Shown one piece after another: positions 38,336-51,288 of a stretch of 64,000 nucleotides of DNA. The translations under genes were made by a program, and so were the position numbers. The stretch covers positions 104,363,890 through 104,427,889 of the forward strand of contig CM073889.1 in the NCBI GenBank assembly GCA_037176705.1, given 5' to 3'. Position 1 is the stretch's first letter. Every line of letters begins with the position of its first letter. The notes below the pieces were generated by a model, which saw nothing but the letters and a program-made list of their open reading frames with translations, was not told where the DNA came from and did no database searches. The DNA comes from Molossus alvarezi (Eukaryota; Chordata; Mammalia; Chiroptera; Molossidae).

Positions 38336-39179
38336 AAATATACATAAAGAAACAATGATTTGTGAATAGTAATGTCACAAATATTAAGCACTCAACCTAT
38401 TTTTTGGAATCTTCATTACCATGTAATATCTATACTGAAATTATTTTTCAGAGGTATTCTAATGCTCTTCTATAGAACTTATAACCATAATACAATAATC
38501 TAGTTATGTATTCACAGGAGGAAAAGAAAAAAATTATTTATTTCTGTATACTCTATGCATTATTTATATTTTCATTGGTTTTTCTTTGGACAAACTTTTT
38601 TTAGTTTCCTTTCCAAATATATTTTGATCACACTTTTTTCATACTTGAATTGGCCCAACACATCCAACTGGAAAAAGTTTATTTCTGATTGGTAGACTAG
38701 AATAAATATCTGTATAGTGTCAAAAACCCAAAGATAATGTAGCCTGATTTTTAACCCCAGTATGATAGCCTATAAAAAATAGATAGCCTATTTTTTCAGA
38801 ACTAGCTTCCAATCATTTTATAGATATGAAATATTCAGAAACTTCATGCTGCAGAATATGTTAAATATTGAAGAGTTTATGAAACATTGCATAGAAACAT
38901 ATTTTTCTTATAAATAATTTCCCATAGTTGGACTTGAAGAGCTTCTTCTTGGTCCAGCATGACAGGATTAGTTAGAAATTTTCATTGACATTTAGTACCA
39001 CTGCTGATAAAGAAAAATAAAATCTCTAGTTAACTAGTATCTTTGGGGAATGGACTATTGTCAGAAAATTGCATTTCTGGATGGCTCAGGGCAAAATAGA
39101 AATCATTTTATAATGCATAAATGTTTGTCAGCCGCCAAATCTACGTTATCTATAAACTAAGGACTGGGAGGAGGCCATT

Positions 39180-39345
39180 TTGCACAGTCCTTAAATCCCA
39201 CCTTATCTCTGTAAACGGGCCATGTCCATTTATAGGGGCTGAACTCAGAATATAGAAAAATTGAATGACATCTCCAAGGTCACCGTTATTAAAGGGCAGA
39301 GACAAGGTACAAGTCTTGTTCTCCATGACTTTAATGTTTATTCTC
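39180..39345 (+). mobile_element. Probable MIR SINE fragment
   Basis: 'tgacatctccaaggtcaccgttattaaagggcagag' resembles the MIR core, preceded by 'gccatgtccatttataggggctgaactcag'. Confidence 0.45.
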
Positions 39346-39459
39346 TCCCCTGATTGCTGACTAATCACAAATGTGTTCCAGAAGGAAGGACAGAGTAAGT
39401 AAAATCCCAGAGACAAGAAAGGAGATGTTTCCAGAGTCTGTAGATAAAGCGTTCTTACT

Positions 39460-39910
39460 AGAGAGGGTGATTTATGGAGTAATTATGAGATAATAAGCTG
39501 GAAGGGGGCAGGGTGTGATGAGTGGAAACAGAGCAGTGTTTTGGGGGACCCAATGGCTCACCAAGATTGAGGTAGAAAAGTGGTTGATGTAGATGGATGG
39601 CGGTGAGACTATGTGGGAGAGACAGCCACAAGAGTTATCTTTCAAAAGAAGAAACAGGAGGCTGAGCGGATAATTGGAAATTAAGAATGAAGGAGAAGGT
39701 GAAGTTCAAGGTGACTCTGTTATTGTATTTGCGAACATGGTTATAAACACACGGAAAGCGAGTTGAGACATTACTCCTGGGAAGGAGTGGGAGAGTGGGA
39801 GACAGTGAAGACAGCTGGGCATGTAGGACAGCCAGTGGACATGGAGAGTGGAGATTGTGACATGTTAACAATTCAAAGGGGAATTCACAGCTGAAGAGTA
39901 GGTTGGGTAA
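39460..39910 (-). mobile_element. Probable L2 LINE fragment, antisense
   Basis: The reverse sense carries the pattern 'gaaacaggaggctgagcgg ... gttcaaggtgactctg ... gacatgttaacaattc', like antisense L2 3'-half sequence. It is strongly diverged and called by eye. Confidence 0.4.
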
Positions 39911-40159
39911 TCATTCTCAGAGACTTAAGAATTTTGGCATACAATAGACAAAACTAGAGAGTAACTCATAGGGACAGAATTTGATGGAAAATAAGAAATT
40001 TGGAAACTGAAATTGAAGGTAAATCTACATTTTTATGGGGGAGTAAAGACCAAGTACTAGAGATAGGAGAACAATGATAGTATAATTATTCAGAGGGCCA
40101 AAAAAGAGAGTATTTAAAGGAAAAGGCAGTTTTAACTATGTCCTTGATTCAAAGTTGCC

Positions 40160-40400
40160 ATGGATTATTTTTTCTTCTAATGTTTTATTATAAAAATATC
40201 AAAAACTCAAAAAAGTGTACAGTGAACTCCTATATACCCACCACATAGTTGCTATAATTAACATTTTTAATACTTATTTGCCACATATTTATTTATCCAT
40301 CCACCTACCTTAACGCTTTAATGCATTTAAAATAAAATTCTGGACGTCAGTTCACTTTACGTCTAAACACTTCAGCAAGTATCTAAAGGTGCCATTGCCT
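40160..40400. mobile_element. Ancient interspersed repeat, family not certain
   Basis: Contains 'gtacagtgaactcctatatacccaccacatag', 'ccacatatttatttatccatccacc' and 'cgtctaaacacttcagcaag', a recurrent mammalian repeat. I cannot name the family with confidence. Confidence 0.5.
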
Positions 40401-40841
40401 TTGGAGTCCACCACTGATTTATTTGTATTGTTTTAAAAGAGAGAAGAAAAACTATAATCATCCTACAAACTCCCCTGCAAGAAGCATGTTGATTTCAGTG
40501 ATATTACAGGGAATCTTAGAACTGAGGAGAGGTAGTTATAACAAGTCCCATAGAGAGGTCAGCAGGGCAGATGCTCACTAGGCTGAGAGTTGTGGTGATG
40601 GTGTTTAACTCTTACAGTTGAAAATATTTTTTCAAAGATATGGCCATACCTCATAACTAAATTTCTTTGAGTTTTTTAAATGTTCTTGTGCTTTGAAAAT
40701 ACTATTCATGTTGTGCTTTGGTCAGTATGAAAGAGATACATGTAAAAGTTGGAAGAGATTGGGTTAAATTGGTAATGTACTAACCTCAGAATATAATCTG
40801 GAAGTTCTGTTTCTGGTTATAGTCATTATATACATATGCGC

Positions 40842-40870
<29 letters not shown>
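40842..40870. repeat. (GT)n(GC)n microsatellite
   Basis: Alternating purine-pyrimidine tract of about 29 bases. Confidence 0.95.
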
Positions 40871-40872
<2 letters not shown>

Positions 40873-41512
40873 ATTTGATGACTTCTATTAAATATGAAAC
40901 CAGATAAAAATAATTTCAGGATATTAAGAAATCTAGTTCTGAATAATAAAGGTTTTACTATGAAGACAGAATCCTCTTCTGTAATCAAATTGTCTTTATA
41001 GAGGGAAATATTTCCAATGTTTACAAAACAAATTGATTTTTAAAAGTGAAAATTATTATATTTATAAAGCACATGAAATATTTGCCAGAAATGTAATCTA
41101 TTGCATACTGCTGTGGCTGAATTGGGGCCCTGATGACATTCTATACAGAGTAGATAATTGAAAAAGTTATGAAAGACTGGATATTTGTACTGTTTCATTT
41201 TCCTGATGTTTTCATGAAATAATATGAAAACTTTATGAAGTGTCATATATCTTTTTAAGAATTGAGAATGTGGTTTCTCTGAAGTTTGATCAATAGGATA
41301 TCATCAAAAATAAGGTAATAAAGGTGGGAGTTTAAGCATTATTTTAAATAAGGAACAGGATTAACAATTGTCCTCTCAGGAGCAGAAAACATTTGATTTG
41401 CAATAACTATAAATAAAGTGCTCAAACCTGTTGCTTCTTGTTGAAAAGAGAGTAAAGTTAGAAAGAAAATTAAAAAACAGAGTTGGCCAGAAGATATAAA
41501 AGTCTCTTTTAT

Positions 41513-41729
41513 TTATTTTTATATGGAGGATATGTTTGTTGATTTGAGAGAGAGAAGACAAAAGTGAGAGAGAGAGACCGAGAGAGAAACATTGATTGAT
41601 TGCCTCCCATACATGCCCTGACTGGGGATCCAACCCCCAACCTAAGTGTGTGCCCTGACCAGGAATCAAACCTGCAACCTTTTGATGTATGGGACAAGGC
41701 TCCAACCAAATGAGCCACCTGGCCAGGGC
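41513..41729 (-). mobile_element. VES SINE (short-type tail), antisense
   Basis: In reverse it begins GCCCTGGCCAGGTGGCTCATT and carries GGTTGCAGGTTTGATTCC. The target duplication is ATAAAAGTCTCTTTTAT (41496-41512) and ATAAATGTCTCTTTTAT (41730-41746), one mismatch. Confidence 0.95.
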
Positions 41730-42314
41730 ATAAATGTCTCTTTTATAACAAACTATCTAAAAATAATCTTGAATATCCATGACATCAACTGAGAGGCCTC
41801 TTGATTTTTATATTATATGCAAAACAGCACAGGAAGTCAGAGTAGACCTCTTAAAATGAGTAATGGAAATAATGTGGAATCATATTTTTACCTTTAATTA
41901 TGGGCGCCTGCCAATAAGCAAAACAGATGTTTAATTTTGAGTTTGTCATTTTGGTTTTGGTTTTGTTCTGGCGTTTTGTTAATATGTGGTGGAGGAACCT
42001 CAAAATAGCATCACAAGAGAAGGACAGATACAGAACTGTCTGGATGAATTCATTTCTCGTGACTGTTGATTTTCCTGAAACTTTTCTTATTCTGTGAGGT
42101 TTTTAAATCAAGAGGAAGCAGGAACGGGCAGAGTTATGAGTGTGAAGTTTCTGCAGGCTCATCTGTTTGTTGTGGCTTTTGTCTGCCTCCGTCTTGTTTC
42201 CAAGAACAAATTCATAAAGTACGATGTCAGCTCTACTCTGTATAAATTAGGCACTGGTGAAGTCCTAAGGACAAAAAGAATACAGTAAACAGTGTTTTTT
42301 CTGGAGGGCTTCTT

Positions 42315-42353
42315 TTTTTTAATCCTCACCCAAGGACATTTTTCAATTTTTTG

Positions 42354-42393
<40 letters not shown>

Positions 42394-42550
42394 GACGTGA
42401 AAGGGACACATCGAGTGACTGCCTCCTACACAACTCAACCAGAGCCGGGGACACACTGCAAAGGAGGTACGTGCTCTTAGTGGGAACTGAACCCAGGTCT
42501 CTCTGGACCACAGGCCGACGCTCTAACTGCTGAGCCAAACTGGCCAGGGC
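42315..42550 (-). mobile_element. VES SINE (long subfamily) with expanded GA tract
   Basis: An antisense copy with a GA run of about 35 bases (42357-42391) in place of the usual interrupted TC stretch. Flanks 'ctggagggcttct' (42301) and 'ctgaagggcttctt' (42551) are a near-perfect target duplication. Confidence 0.95.
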
Positions 42551-43126
42551 CTGAAGGGCTTCTTACCCATCCTTTGCTTAGTCATTCTTTCCCAACATAA
42601 ACTTCATAGATGACTGTTTATCAATTCTATCTCCTTTTAAATCCTTCTTTAAGGCTCTTCTTGCTCATTATTAAATGCAAAACAAACACCTCTCTTGTGT
42701 ACAGGACTTCTATGGATTCAAAGTCATCTGGAACAATATTTAATTCATGGTTTCAATACTGTTGGTCATTTCCTCCCCTCCAGTATTTTGGTACCTTTAC
42801 CATTTTTTCAATTACCATTGGGTAGCTTCTGATGTGCCCAGTGACATAAGGACTTGAATTCCAATTCACAGAGTTATGAAAGTACAACAAACCACAAATA
42901 GGTTGTAGATATATTTGTATTTGCTTGTTTTTGTCTAAGGAAGAACATCTTTTTTAACAATGACAATAGTCAAACCCTAATACTACCTGAGTGGCTTTGA
43001 GCAAATTGCTCATCTTCATTGAACTTTGACTTTTCCCATCTCCAAGACATAAGCACTAAGATATTTTTTTTAAAGGCCCATATTTTCCACTTCCCAGCTT
43101 AACTCCAGGCAACAATTTATGATTTT

Positions 43127-44050
43127 TAAAATTTGTCTTTATTATTGAAAGTATTACAGATGTCTCTCCTTTTTCCCCCATTGACACCCTCCTTCCTCAT
43201 CCCCACCCCTGCCTACCCCCACCCCGCCTGCACCTCACTGATGTCTGTGGGCATTGGTTATGCACATTAGTTGTTTGGTTTATCTCTTCCTGCTCCCCAA
43301 CCCTCCTTCCCTCTGTGGTTTGTCAGTCTGTTCCCTACTTCCATGTCTCTGGATCTGTTTTGTCAGTTTATTTTGTTCATTATGTTCCACAAATAAGTGA
43401 GATCATGTGATACTTGTCTTTCTCTGACTGGCTTACTTCTCTTAGCATAATACTTTCCAGGTCCCTCCATGTCGTCTCAAAGGATAAGAGATCTTTCTTT
43501 CTTACAGCTGCATAGTACTCCATTGTGTATATGCACCACAGCTTTTTTATCCACTCATCTACGGATGGACACTTGGGCTGTTTCCAGGTCTTAGCTATTG
43601 TAAATAGTGCTGCTATGAACATAGGGGTACATATAAAAAATGTATGATTGGTGTTTCAGGATTTTTGGCTATATTCCTACAAGTGGTATCACTGATTCAA
43701 ATGGTGGTTCCATTTTTAATTTTTTGAGGAAACTCCATACTGTTTTCCATAGTGGCTGCACCAGTCTGCATTCCCACAAAGCGTGTACCAGGTTATCTTT
43801 TTCTCCAGATCCTCGCCAGCATTTGCTGTTTGAGGATTTGTTGATGGCAGCCATTCTGACAGGTGTGAGGTGATACCTCATGCTCATTTTAATTTGCATC
43901 TCTCTGATGATTAGTGATGTTGAACATTTTTTATAAGTCTCTTGGCCATTTGTATGTCCTCTTAGAGAAGTGTCTGTTCGGGTCTTCTGCCCATTTTTCT
44001 ATTGGATTGTTTGTCTTCCTTTGGTTGAGCTGTATTGCATAAGTGGTTAA
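43127..44050 (-). mobile_element. 5'-truncated L1 LINE, antisense
   Basis: The reverse strand carries the L1 3' UTR and the C-terminal part of ORF2 in two open blocks, 43380-43622 and 43669-43899, in different frames. Motifs such as [12 protein letters not shown] and EYYAAVRKKD are visible. It is the same kind of element as the + strand copy at 33.4-34.4 kb, in opposite orientation, and is also truncated before the reverse transcriptase. Confidence 0.93.
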
Positions 44051-44723
44051 TTTCTAAAAAGCCTGTTTTAAAGAAATGTAGGCCTGTTATACGATAATGT
44101 AAGCAAAAGTGTTATATTGTAGTTTATGTGCCTGTGGGAGGGGGAGCAGGTACCCACATTATACCCCTTGTCTCTCTGGGTTCCGGTTCATGGAAATAAT
44201 AGGAAAAAATGGGGGCTTATAACCAAATGGGAATCAAGGGTCGGAGCGAATCATGGGCCTCTGGAAGACGTGGCCATGACTCTCCCTCCCTGAAGCCGGG
44301 AGCTGGAACAGGGTGCAGAGACCCGGTGCTCTGTCGGAGTCATGCCTTGCCTTGTTGCTTAAGAAATGCGGGCTTTAGAAATGTCAAGGCCAGAGTTGGG
44401 GGCCTTCTAGGTCTCAGGGCAGGCTGGTTTAAGAACTTGCATAGTGGCCATTTGCACAATAATGCTATCCTTCCACCGGCTCAGAGAGGTGGCACAGTGA
44501 AAGTCGCCTTACTCATGACCCAGAGTAGTCACACCTCGCATGGGGAAGAGGAGAAAGGGAGAGGAGGTAGGCAGAAGCCTCATTACCATATCCTGTGTTT
44601 TCTTTCTCTTTGAGGTGAAACAGGAAGGTCAGATGAAAGACACAAAGTTTCTATTCCTAGAAATGGCATTTAAATGCACTAACCACACTTATAATATCAT
44701 ATACAGAGAAGATTAAATGCTTT

Positions 44724-44737
44724 AAGATTGATGCCAA
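44724..44737. repeat. Target-site duplication of VES at 44738 (left copy)
   Basis: AAGATTGATGCCAA is repeated exactly at 44995-45008. Confidence 0.95.
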
Positions 44738-44994
44738 GCCCTGGCCGGTTTGGCTCAGCGGTTGGAGCGTCGGCCTGCGGTCCGGAGAGACCCGGGTTCG
44801 GTTCCCGCTAAGGGCACGTACCTCGGTTGCAGTTTGTCCCCGGCCCTGGTTGGTCGTGCGGGTGGCAGCCACTCGATGTGTCCCTTCACGTCGATGTTTC
44901 TCTCTCTCTCTCCCTTCCTCTTTCTCCCTCCCACTCTATCTGTACAAAAAATGGAAAAATATCCTCGGGTGAGGATAAAAAAAAAAAAAAAAAA
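44738..44994 (+). mobile_element. VES SINE (long subfamily), youngest-looking copy
   Basis: Reads GCCCTGGCCGGTTTGGCTCAG, GCGGTCCGGAGAGACCCGGG, TTCGGTTCCCGCTAAGGGC, and ends GGTGAGGATA with about 20 A. Many CpG sites are intact and the duplication is perfect, both signs of a recent insertion. A and B promoter boxes look functional by sequence. Confidence 0.97.
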
Positions 44995-46344
44995 AAGATT
45001 GATGCCAAAACATACCTTTGAAAATCACTTAGGAGCAATACCTGAGGCTACTCTGTCTAGGTAAACACAGCTACTTATCTTTTTGTTCGATACCTGTGCA
45101 CATGGAAAGGTAGGGAGTATTACAAAGTCTTTCCTACACTATTTCTTTGAGAATCTCAGAAGCTCGCCACATGGGAGAAGTCTGCAAAACGTCATGACAT
45201 TTCAATATGCCCACAGACACCGAGCACCGGGTAGTTACATAATCATAAAAACATGTTAGAATAATATTACACTTTCCATAGAAACTAGAACAAGAGAGAC
45301 TGTTTCACTTGTCAGGCATCACAGAACAGGTCACAGTGAAGAGGGGGACCCAGGCCTCCTCAAAGGCACCCGTGCTAACGTTATTCTCAAGGGTGAAGAA
45401 ATAGAAAATTAGATAGCAAGTAGGAAAAAATAGGCAAGGAAGGGAAAATTCATACTGAAATCAAAATCATGCTGCACACGGACCTCGGGTTTGACCCAGG
45501 TGAGTCTGTTCACTCCATTCCCACTGCAGGTTAACTTACCACTGCTCACCAAGGATCATTGTAGTAGGGAGAACCCTCCACAGGGAGATACTAGCAGGAG
45601 TCTGCACCTGGCAGTCATATATTATGTACCTAATGAGCAAGCGACATGTTTAATAACTGTACTGTGGAAATAAAGCTTCGAACAGCAGATCCCTGCCGAG
45701 GCTGCTCACGCACAGCAGATGCGCGCTGTGGCCATCTCGGAACCCCAGCCCCATTCATCCGTCCCCCTTAGTGCGGCCTGCTGGGGAAAACAGCATTAGA
45801 ACCACAACGATGCGCACTTAATTAGTTGTAGAGGGGTGTCGAACCATTTATCGAGCCTATCACATCATGTGTTTCACCTAAGGGTCACCAGAAATACTTC
45901 TTCAGTATGCACCCTGGGTAGGGGGAATCTATAGCCCTTTCAGACTGAGCATTTGTAAATTTAATTTTTTCAGTGACTCATGGATCATTTAAACCCATAG
46001 TAATTTAATACTGCATTTTAGTTGAACTGTTGTTAGTTTGAAATTAAAAGGCAAAACAACCACAGTTGTTATGGCTTTTCACTGATAATTTTAAGAGAAA
46101 ATTATAGAACATTTGTTTTTCTAGAAAATACCCATTTAAAATCCAATTATTGTAATTTATGAGTTAAGGATTCACTTGCTGGAGATTTCTTTGCATTCAT
46201 TTTTACCAGTGGATTCACTAATGCTTCCTTAATCTGTAGGAGAGCAAAGAAATCCAAATGCAAAGTTTAGTATAGGTAGAAGAGCTACATTCTTCTTCCT
46301 TGTATAATTTTAATAGCTAATAGCTTAAATTTTAAAAATTGTTT

Positions 46345-46445
46345 AGCCTTTATAGATATAAAGAAATCAAGACACAAAGAAATCAGGCTGTTGGGCCAAA
46401 GTCACAAATAAGACTGGGTCTCCTAAGTCCGAGGGCTCTGCCTCA
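46345..46445 (+). mobile_element. MIR SINE core fragment
   Basis: 'gaaatcaagacacaaagaaatcagg', 'gggccaaagtcacaaataagactgggtctcctaagtccgagg'. A diverged MIR core. Confidence 0.45.
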
Positions 46446-46717
46446 GTATTTGGATATTTATTGAGCGTTCCTTCCGGCCTTGGAATTCATTGTGTAGGTC
46501 ACACAGATCTTACTATCATGGGAAAAGAAGTAAATAATATAGGAAATCAAAAACCTTGGTCTTTGGGATTGGGAACCCCTCATCTCTCAATGGCTTACCT
46601 TCCTCTCTGAATGTGACATGGGCTTTCTTGCCCCCATTCTGAAAGTCAGCCTTTATGTTTGAGAGCGATCACAGAGAATCTTGAAGGCTAGGCTAGGATT
46701 ATATTAAATTAGCCGCT

Positions 46718-46730
46718 GGGGGGGGGGGGG
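46718..46730. repeat. Poly(G) tract, 13 bases
   Basis: An uninterrupted G run following 'agccgct'. Confidence 0.9.
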
Positions 46731-47811
46731 TCATAGAAAGGATTCTTTTAATTTTTTTCTTGCGGTTTGATATATTGCTCTGACGTTTACAGAAGTTTCA
46801 TTTAATTTATTCATGTTTAGACCAATTATCAATGTGAGTGCTGTTCTCCAAAGCAATGAAGTCTTCTCTGTAGGCTAATCTCTAGATCTATGAAAACAAA
46901 AAAAGATATTAAAAAATCGTATCACTTCTTGACTTTGAAAAACAGGAGTTTAATACCCTTAAAAAATGATTTTCCCCCTAATTGCTCTGGTTTTCATTCC
47001 ATGGCTCTCTTCCGGTGTGTCGAAACACCATGGGGCGTCCTATGGCCAGGGAGCAGCTGGCCGTGGCACTAGGCTACCGTGCCTTCAAAGAGCCCATCAC
47101 AGAGGAGGAGAAGAGCAGAAAGCAGGGGCAGGGCTCCAAGAACAAAGTGACTTTAAAGTCACTTTTGAGGGCAGTATAGAAAAGGCCAGATGGCAATGGA
47201 TGAAGTGGGACAAAGCCCCGGTGCCACTGAAATTCTGAGTTTCAACAGGAGGAATGAATTCAGGATAACTGGTCTCCCAATAGTAGCAATTCATCAGCAG
47301 GTAGGGGGCAGCAAGATTATTCCCAATGTCCTCTTCAGATTGGACCCAGCTCCCAGCCGTCACTTAGCCAAATGCCAGGTGATGACACCGCTTTCTCACT
47401 TGAACATAGTCCATGACAGGAGACTGGTTATTTTGTATAAAGATGTTTGTTCGGTTTCAGTGGTGTAGGAAACGGATTGAGAATTTAGCCTTTTGGGAAG
47501 GCCACGGGGAAGGTCTCGAGCATGAGGTGAAGGACTGAAGGCACGTCTCGTAGAATGCTAGAAGAGTAAGATGCAGACTAGAAAGCCAGGACAGGACCAG
47601 TAACACAGAAACACGTGGTGAACTACTGGTATAAATGAAGGAAAAAGCACAGCTTGGTGAGCTTGTCAGGACCCAGGCTTCACCATTGTCCAGCTTCTGA
47701 GGTTCAGAGTAGAAAATGCTAAATCTACCCAAATACCAACATAAGTCGATGGCGTAGATCAGAATTAGTGCACACTCAAGAGCTGAATTACAGTGTCAGC
47801 TACTCATTTGG

Positions 47812-48018
47812 GGTTTTTTTTTTATCCTCACCCGAGGACATTTTTGCGTTCATCTTCAGATAGAGCGAGAGCGACAGAGAGAGGAAGAGAGAGAGAGAAA
47901 CATCATTGTGGGGCTGGGGACAAACTGCAAACCAGGTACGTGCCCTTAGCAGGAACCAAACTCGATGACTCTGGTTCACAGGCCCACGCGCTAACCGCTG
48001 AGCCAAACTGGCCAGGGT
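47812..48018 (-). mobile_element. VES SINE (long subfamily, internal deletion)
   Basis: An antisense copy from TTTTATCCTCACCCGAGGAC to GCCAAACTGGCCAGGG. About 35 bases are missing between the GA-rich part and 'GGGGACAAACTGCAAACC'. I could not find a clear target duplication. Confidence 0.9.
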
Positions 48019-50650
48019 GAGAGTCTTTGTTTTTAAAACATCTGTTCCCTTTTACTAAAGGGCAATTTTGAGACCCAAAATTTATTGTTGTCTTATTGGC
48101 TGTTGAAAATCTCTCCTGGGAAATTTTTCTTGTAGTCTTTTCTTTAGCTTCCTATTCAGGAAAAGGAAAGAGAAATATTTAAGGCCATACAGTGCACTAG
48201 GTAAACCTTGCTGATAATGAACTCTAAGAGACTGCTTAAATTCTTTTCCTGTACTGGAATTTTATTAAAATTAATTCTACCTTGATCTCTTGATCCCCAG
48301 GGACCTCAGTGTTCTCTTCAACAAAATAAGAGAAAGTCATTAGATGAACTGCAAGAGCCTGTGAGGTCCCAGCATTCTAAATGTCTTTGACTATGTGAAT
48401 GTTACTTGAGAAAAGGCAGCCACTTGAGGTTTTGACACATTGTGTGGTCTTTGAGCCAAGACAATGTCCTCAATTCCTTTTGCAAAATGCACTGTCTTAT
48501 ACATTGTTCAACACTCAGCAGGTTCTAAATGTATAACTATTGCCTGGCTGCTGGAGACAATCAATTATTATAATGCTCTTCTCTTTAATGGGTTTGAGTT
48601 ATGGTGCTCTTTAGGAGTAACCTGCATCTTATTGTAGTAATACAAGTGTTTCAGACACAGTATATACATTGTGGACCTACCCAAGTGTTTAGGATCCTGG
48701 GCAGAAAATATATTACCATAATATATTTTTATAATGAGAACTGTAATTTCTCTACATGCAAAACTACAAAAAAAATAATAAGGTAGTCAAATAACTATCA
48801 GGAAATTATGGAAAACAGTCTGATGAATTCTAAAAGAATCTTTATTCTTATGTTCCCTAGTATAAAACAGGCATCATCCTGTTTGAATTTCCTACGTAAT
48901 CAGCTATGCTCATACCATTTACTTTTTTTTTGAGTCGCTCTCCTTGTAGATATCTATGTTAAATGAATTGATTTGCAATATATGTTAGATACACATTGTA
49001 TGTGTTTGATTAAGGATCAAATTATACATTTTTCAGAAATAACTTAGTTTATTTTTTGAAATTAAAAATAAATAAAATGGGTAGATTTCATCATCCAGGA
49101 AACCGAAGTCCAAATTGCAGCAAAAAATATATAACAATATAAGATATGTGCAGGAAGTGTTGTTAAAAGACAGCCGCTCCATGAGACACAGGGAAGGAAG
49201 AGATGGCTCAGCGAGTGAGCCAGAAGGAACAGCTTTCCACGGCAGTAAAACTAAACACGGGTTTCGCAGAACATTGTGAACGTTCTAGAAGGGCATGCAC
49301 AAATGGATCAGAAAATGCAGCTCCAAGTGGGAGTTCAGCAGATACGTTCCCAAGCTTTGCCAGTGCTCTATGAAATATCCTCTTTAAACTGTGCTCATCC
49401 TTAACTGATCATCTCCATGAATGTGAATTACACGTGTAAGAGCATCTGGAGGGCCTTTTTATGACGTTGCCTCTGCCAGGGTTGTCGTGGCTGCCGCTGT
49501 ACTCGGGTTTACAACCCCGTCGGCTCCAGGACCAGGGCGTTTGTAGGCAGAGGCTTCAGAGGGAAGGACGGAGGTCGGCTCCGCTACAAACCGTGGTTCC
49601 CATCCAGTGAAGACCAGCTGGCATGATGGGCTCCGGAAGGATGAAGGTTTGCCTGTTATTCAAGCGGAGAAAATTGGTGGTAAAAACTGAGAATGTGTGA
49701 CAAATCCGCGATCTGGGACATGGCAGTCAGTATCAAATGTGTACGGCTATTCCCGTCAACCTCATTTATCACATTAAATCAATAATGTTTATTCAAATTG
49801 TACTGTTTATTTAGGACTCGGAGGGTGTCTAGATCACCCTCTAGTGATAAGTCATTCCAACTGCACACTTTGATCCTTGAAGTTGGAGAAGAAAGTGAAA
49901 GGATATAAATCTGAAGGAATTATGTGCTGGATCAGGGTGTGAGAAAAGGTGCTTCTGTTTGGGTTTCTGACTTACGTTGCCTACCACGTGGAAAACTGCC
50001 GGCCTCCCACATGGTCTGCACTATTTCTTTCCCAATAAGCAAACACCCCTATATCTCTGATTACAGAATCTTTTTGAGCTTTATTAATTCGAATTATGTT
50101 TCTAAAGTATGGTCAAAACAACGTACAACTTTTTACCTCAAGTATAGAGGATGCCATTGGGATCATCAGAACTCAAATATCATCACTGATGATAGAAGAA
50201 AAATGAGGCAATTTCTTTTTATGATTTAATTCCATACCTTCTGTGCTTAGATCTTGGTTACAGTGCTCAGAATGACAGAAGTCGTTGAGTACATGAGGTA
50301 TACTAGCCTTTATGCAATTTTTATTTTAGGATATGGGGACAGAGTTATATTCTTGCTACAAGCTAAGCAGGGTTTATCAGGCAAATTTCAGACTCAAAAG
50401 GAAAAGGTAGCCATTGTGTATAGCAGACAGAAATGCCATCGAGGAGAGACTCGGCGGTTCCTCACATGATTGGAACGAATTTTATTGAGAGAAACTATAC
50501 TGATCAGGGCAGAATAATATTTTCCTTTTTTTCCAAGAGATAATTAGTGATGAGATTTTATCATGCTAGCCACGAGGGCTTTTTTTATACTATAGCATCT
50601 AATACTCATTTGTCAGCCAGAACAAGGATTTCTTTAACTGCACAAACATT

Positions 50651-50866
50651 GCCCGGCCAGTGTGGCTCAGTGGTTGAGCATTGACCCATGTACCAAAAGG
50701 TCGCCAGTTCGATTCCCGGTCAGGGCACATGCCCAGGTTATGGGCCCAATCCCCAGTGGGGGGCATGCAGGAGGTGGCCAATCAATGTTCTCGCTCATCG
50801 ATGTTTCTATCTCTCTCTCCCTCTCCCTTCCTCTCTCTCTAAAATCAATAAAGAAAAAAAATTTTT
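50651..50866 (+). mobile_element. VES SINE (short subfamily)
   Basis: Reads GCCCGGCCAGTGTGGCTCAG, 'TCGCCAGTTCGATTCCCGG', 'CTAAAATCAATAAAG'. The target duplication TTTAACTGCACAAACATT (50633-50650) is matched with one change at 50867-50884. Confidence 0.96.
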
Positions 50867-50985
50867 TTTAACTGCACAAATATTCCATGGGACTGTTAAA
50901 CAATTTGGGGCTTGTGTGTGTGGTTTAGCACAGGCCTTTCTGGCCCAGCGCTGAGGCTGGCACCGAAGGAGCTCGCCTGACACTC

Positions 50986-51005
50986 GGGGGGGGGGGGGGG
51001 GGGGG
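50986..51005. repeat. Poly(G) tract, 20 bases
   Basis: An uninterrupted run of 20 G, 284 bases upstream of a DCC exon. Such long G runs are rare and prone to assembly error. Confidence 0.9.
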
Positions 51006-51288
51006 CGACGCACAGCCCAGAGCTCCCAGGCACCTTGCAGGGTGTGATTTGCAATCCACTGGAAGTTAGTGTGACTGGCAGGGCTTCATCTGAGACGCCT
51101 GGTCAGAATCTGTCTTCCATTTAGTAAAAATAAAATGAGACCATTCACTGTGTCAGATTTCATCTCTACGCTACAGAATGAACAATAACCTGCAGTCCAT
51201 GCCAGCCCAGTGGACTTGGCTCACACGCCGAGAGACTGATCCCAGGCTGTTCTGCCCGCTGCTTTCATCACTGTGTTTTCTATCGCAG

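Larger units (their letters stand above)
25051..51288 (+). other. DCC: DCC intron, 26.2 kb
   Basis: The largest intron in the window, from gtaaag to ctatcgcag. Retroelements cluster at 26.8-27.0, 30.9-31.1, 33.4-34.4, 36.0-38.1, 39.4-40.4, 41.5-45.0, 47.8-48.0 and 50.6-50.9 kb. Stretches with nothing recognisable are 25.1-25.7, 27.2-30.1, 31.7-33.4, 34.4-35.4, 36.2-37.1, 38.35-39.15, 40.45-41.45, 45.0-46.3, 46.45-47.8 and 48.0-50.6 kb. No convincing separate gene lies inside it. Confidence 0.93.

Noticed and set aside
44738..44830. tRNA gene suggested by A and B box sequences at the SINE start
   Set aside because: The cloverleaf is not complete and the sequence is the head of a VES element, which is tRNA-derived.
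46966..47238. 90-codon frame and overlapping 65-codon frame with charged, Glu/Lys-rich sequence as a possible pseudogene
   Set aside because: No similarity I recognise, no poly(A) tail or target duplication, and no splice context.
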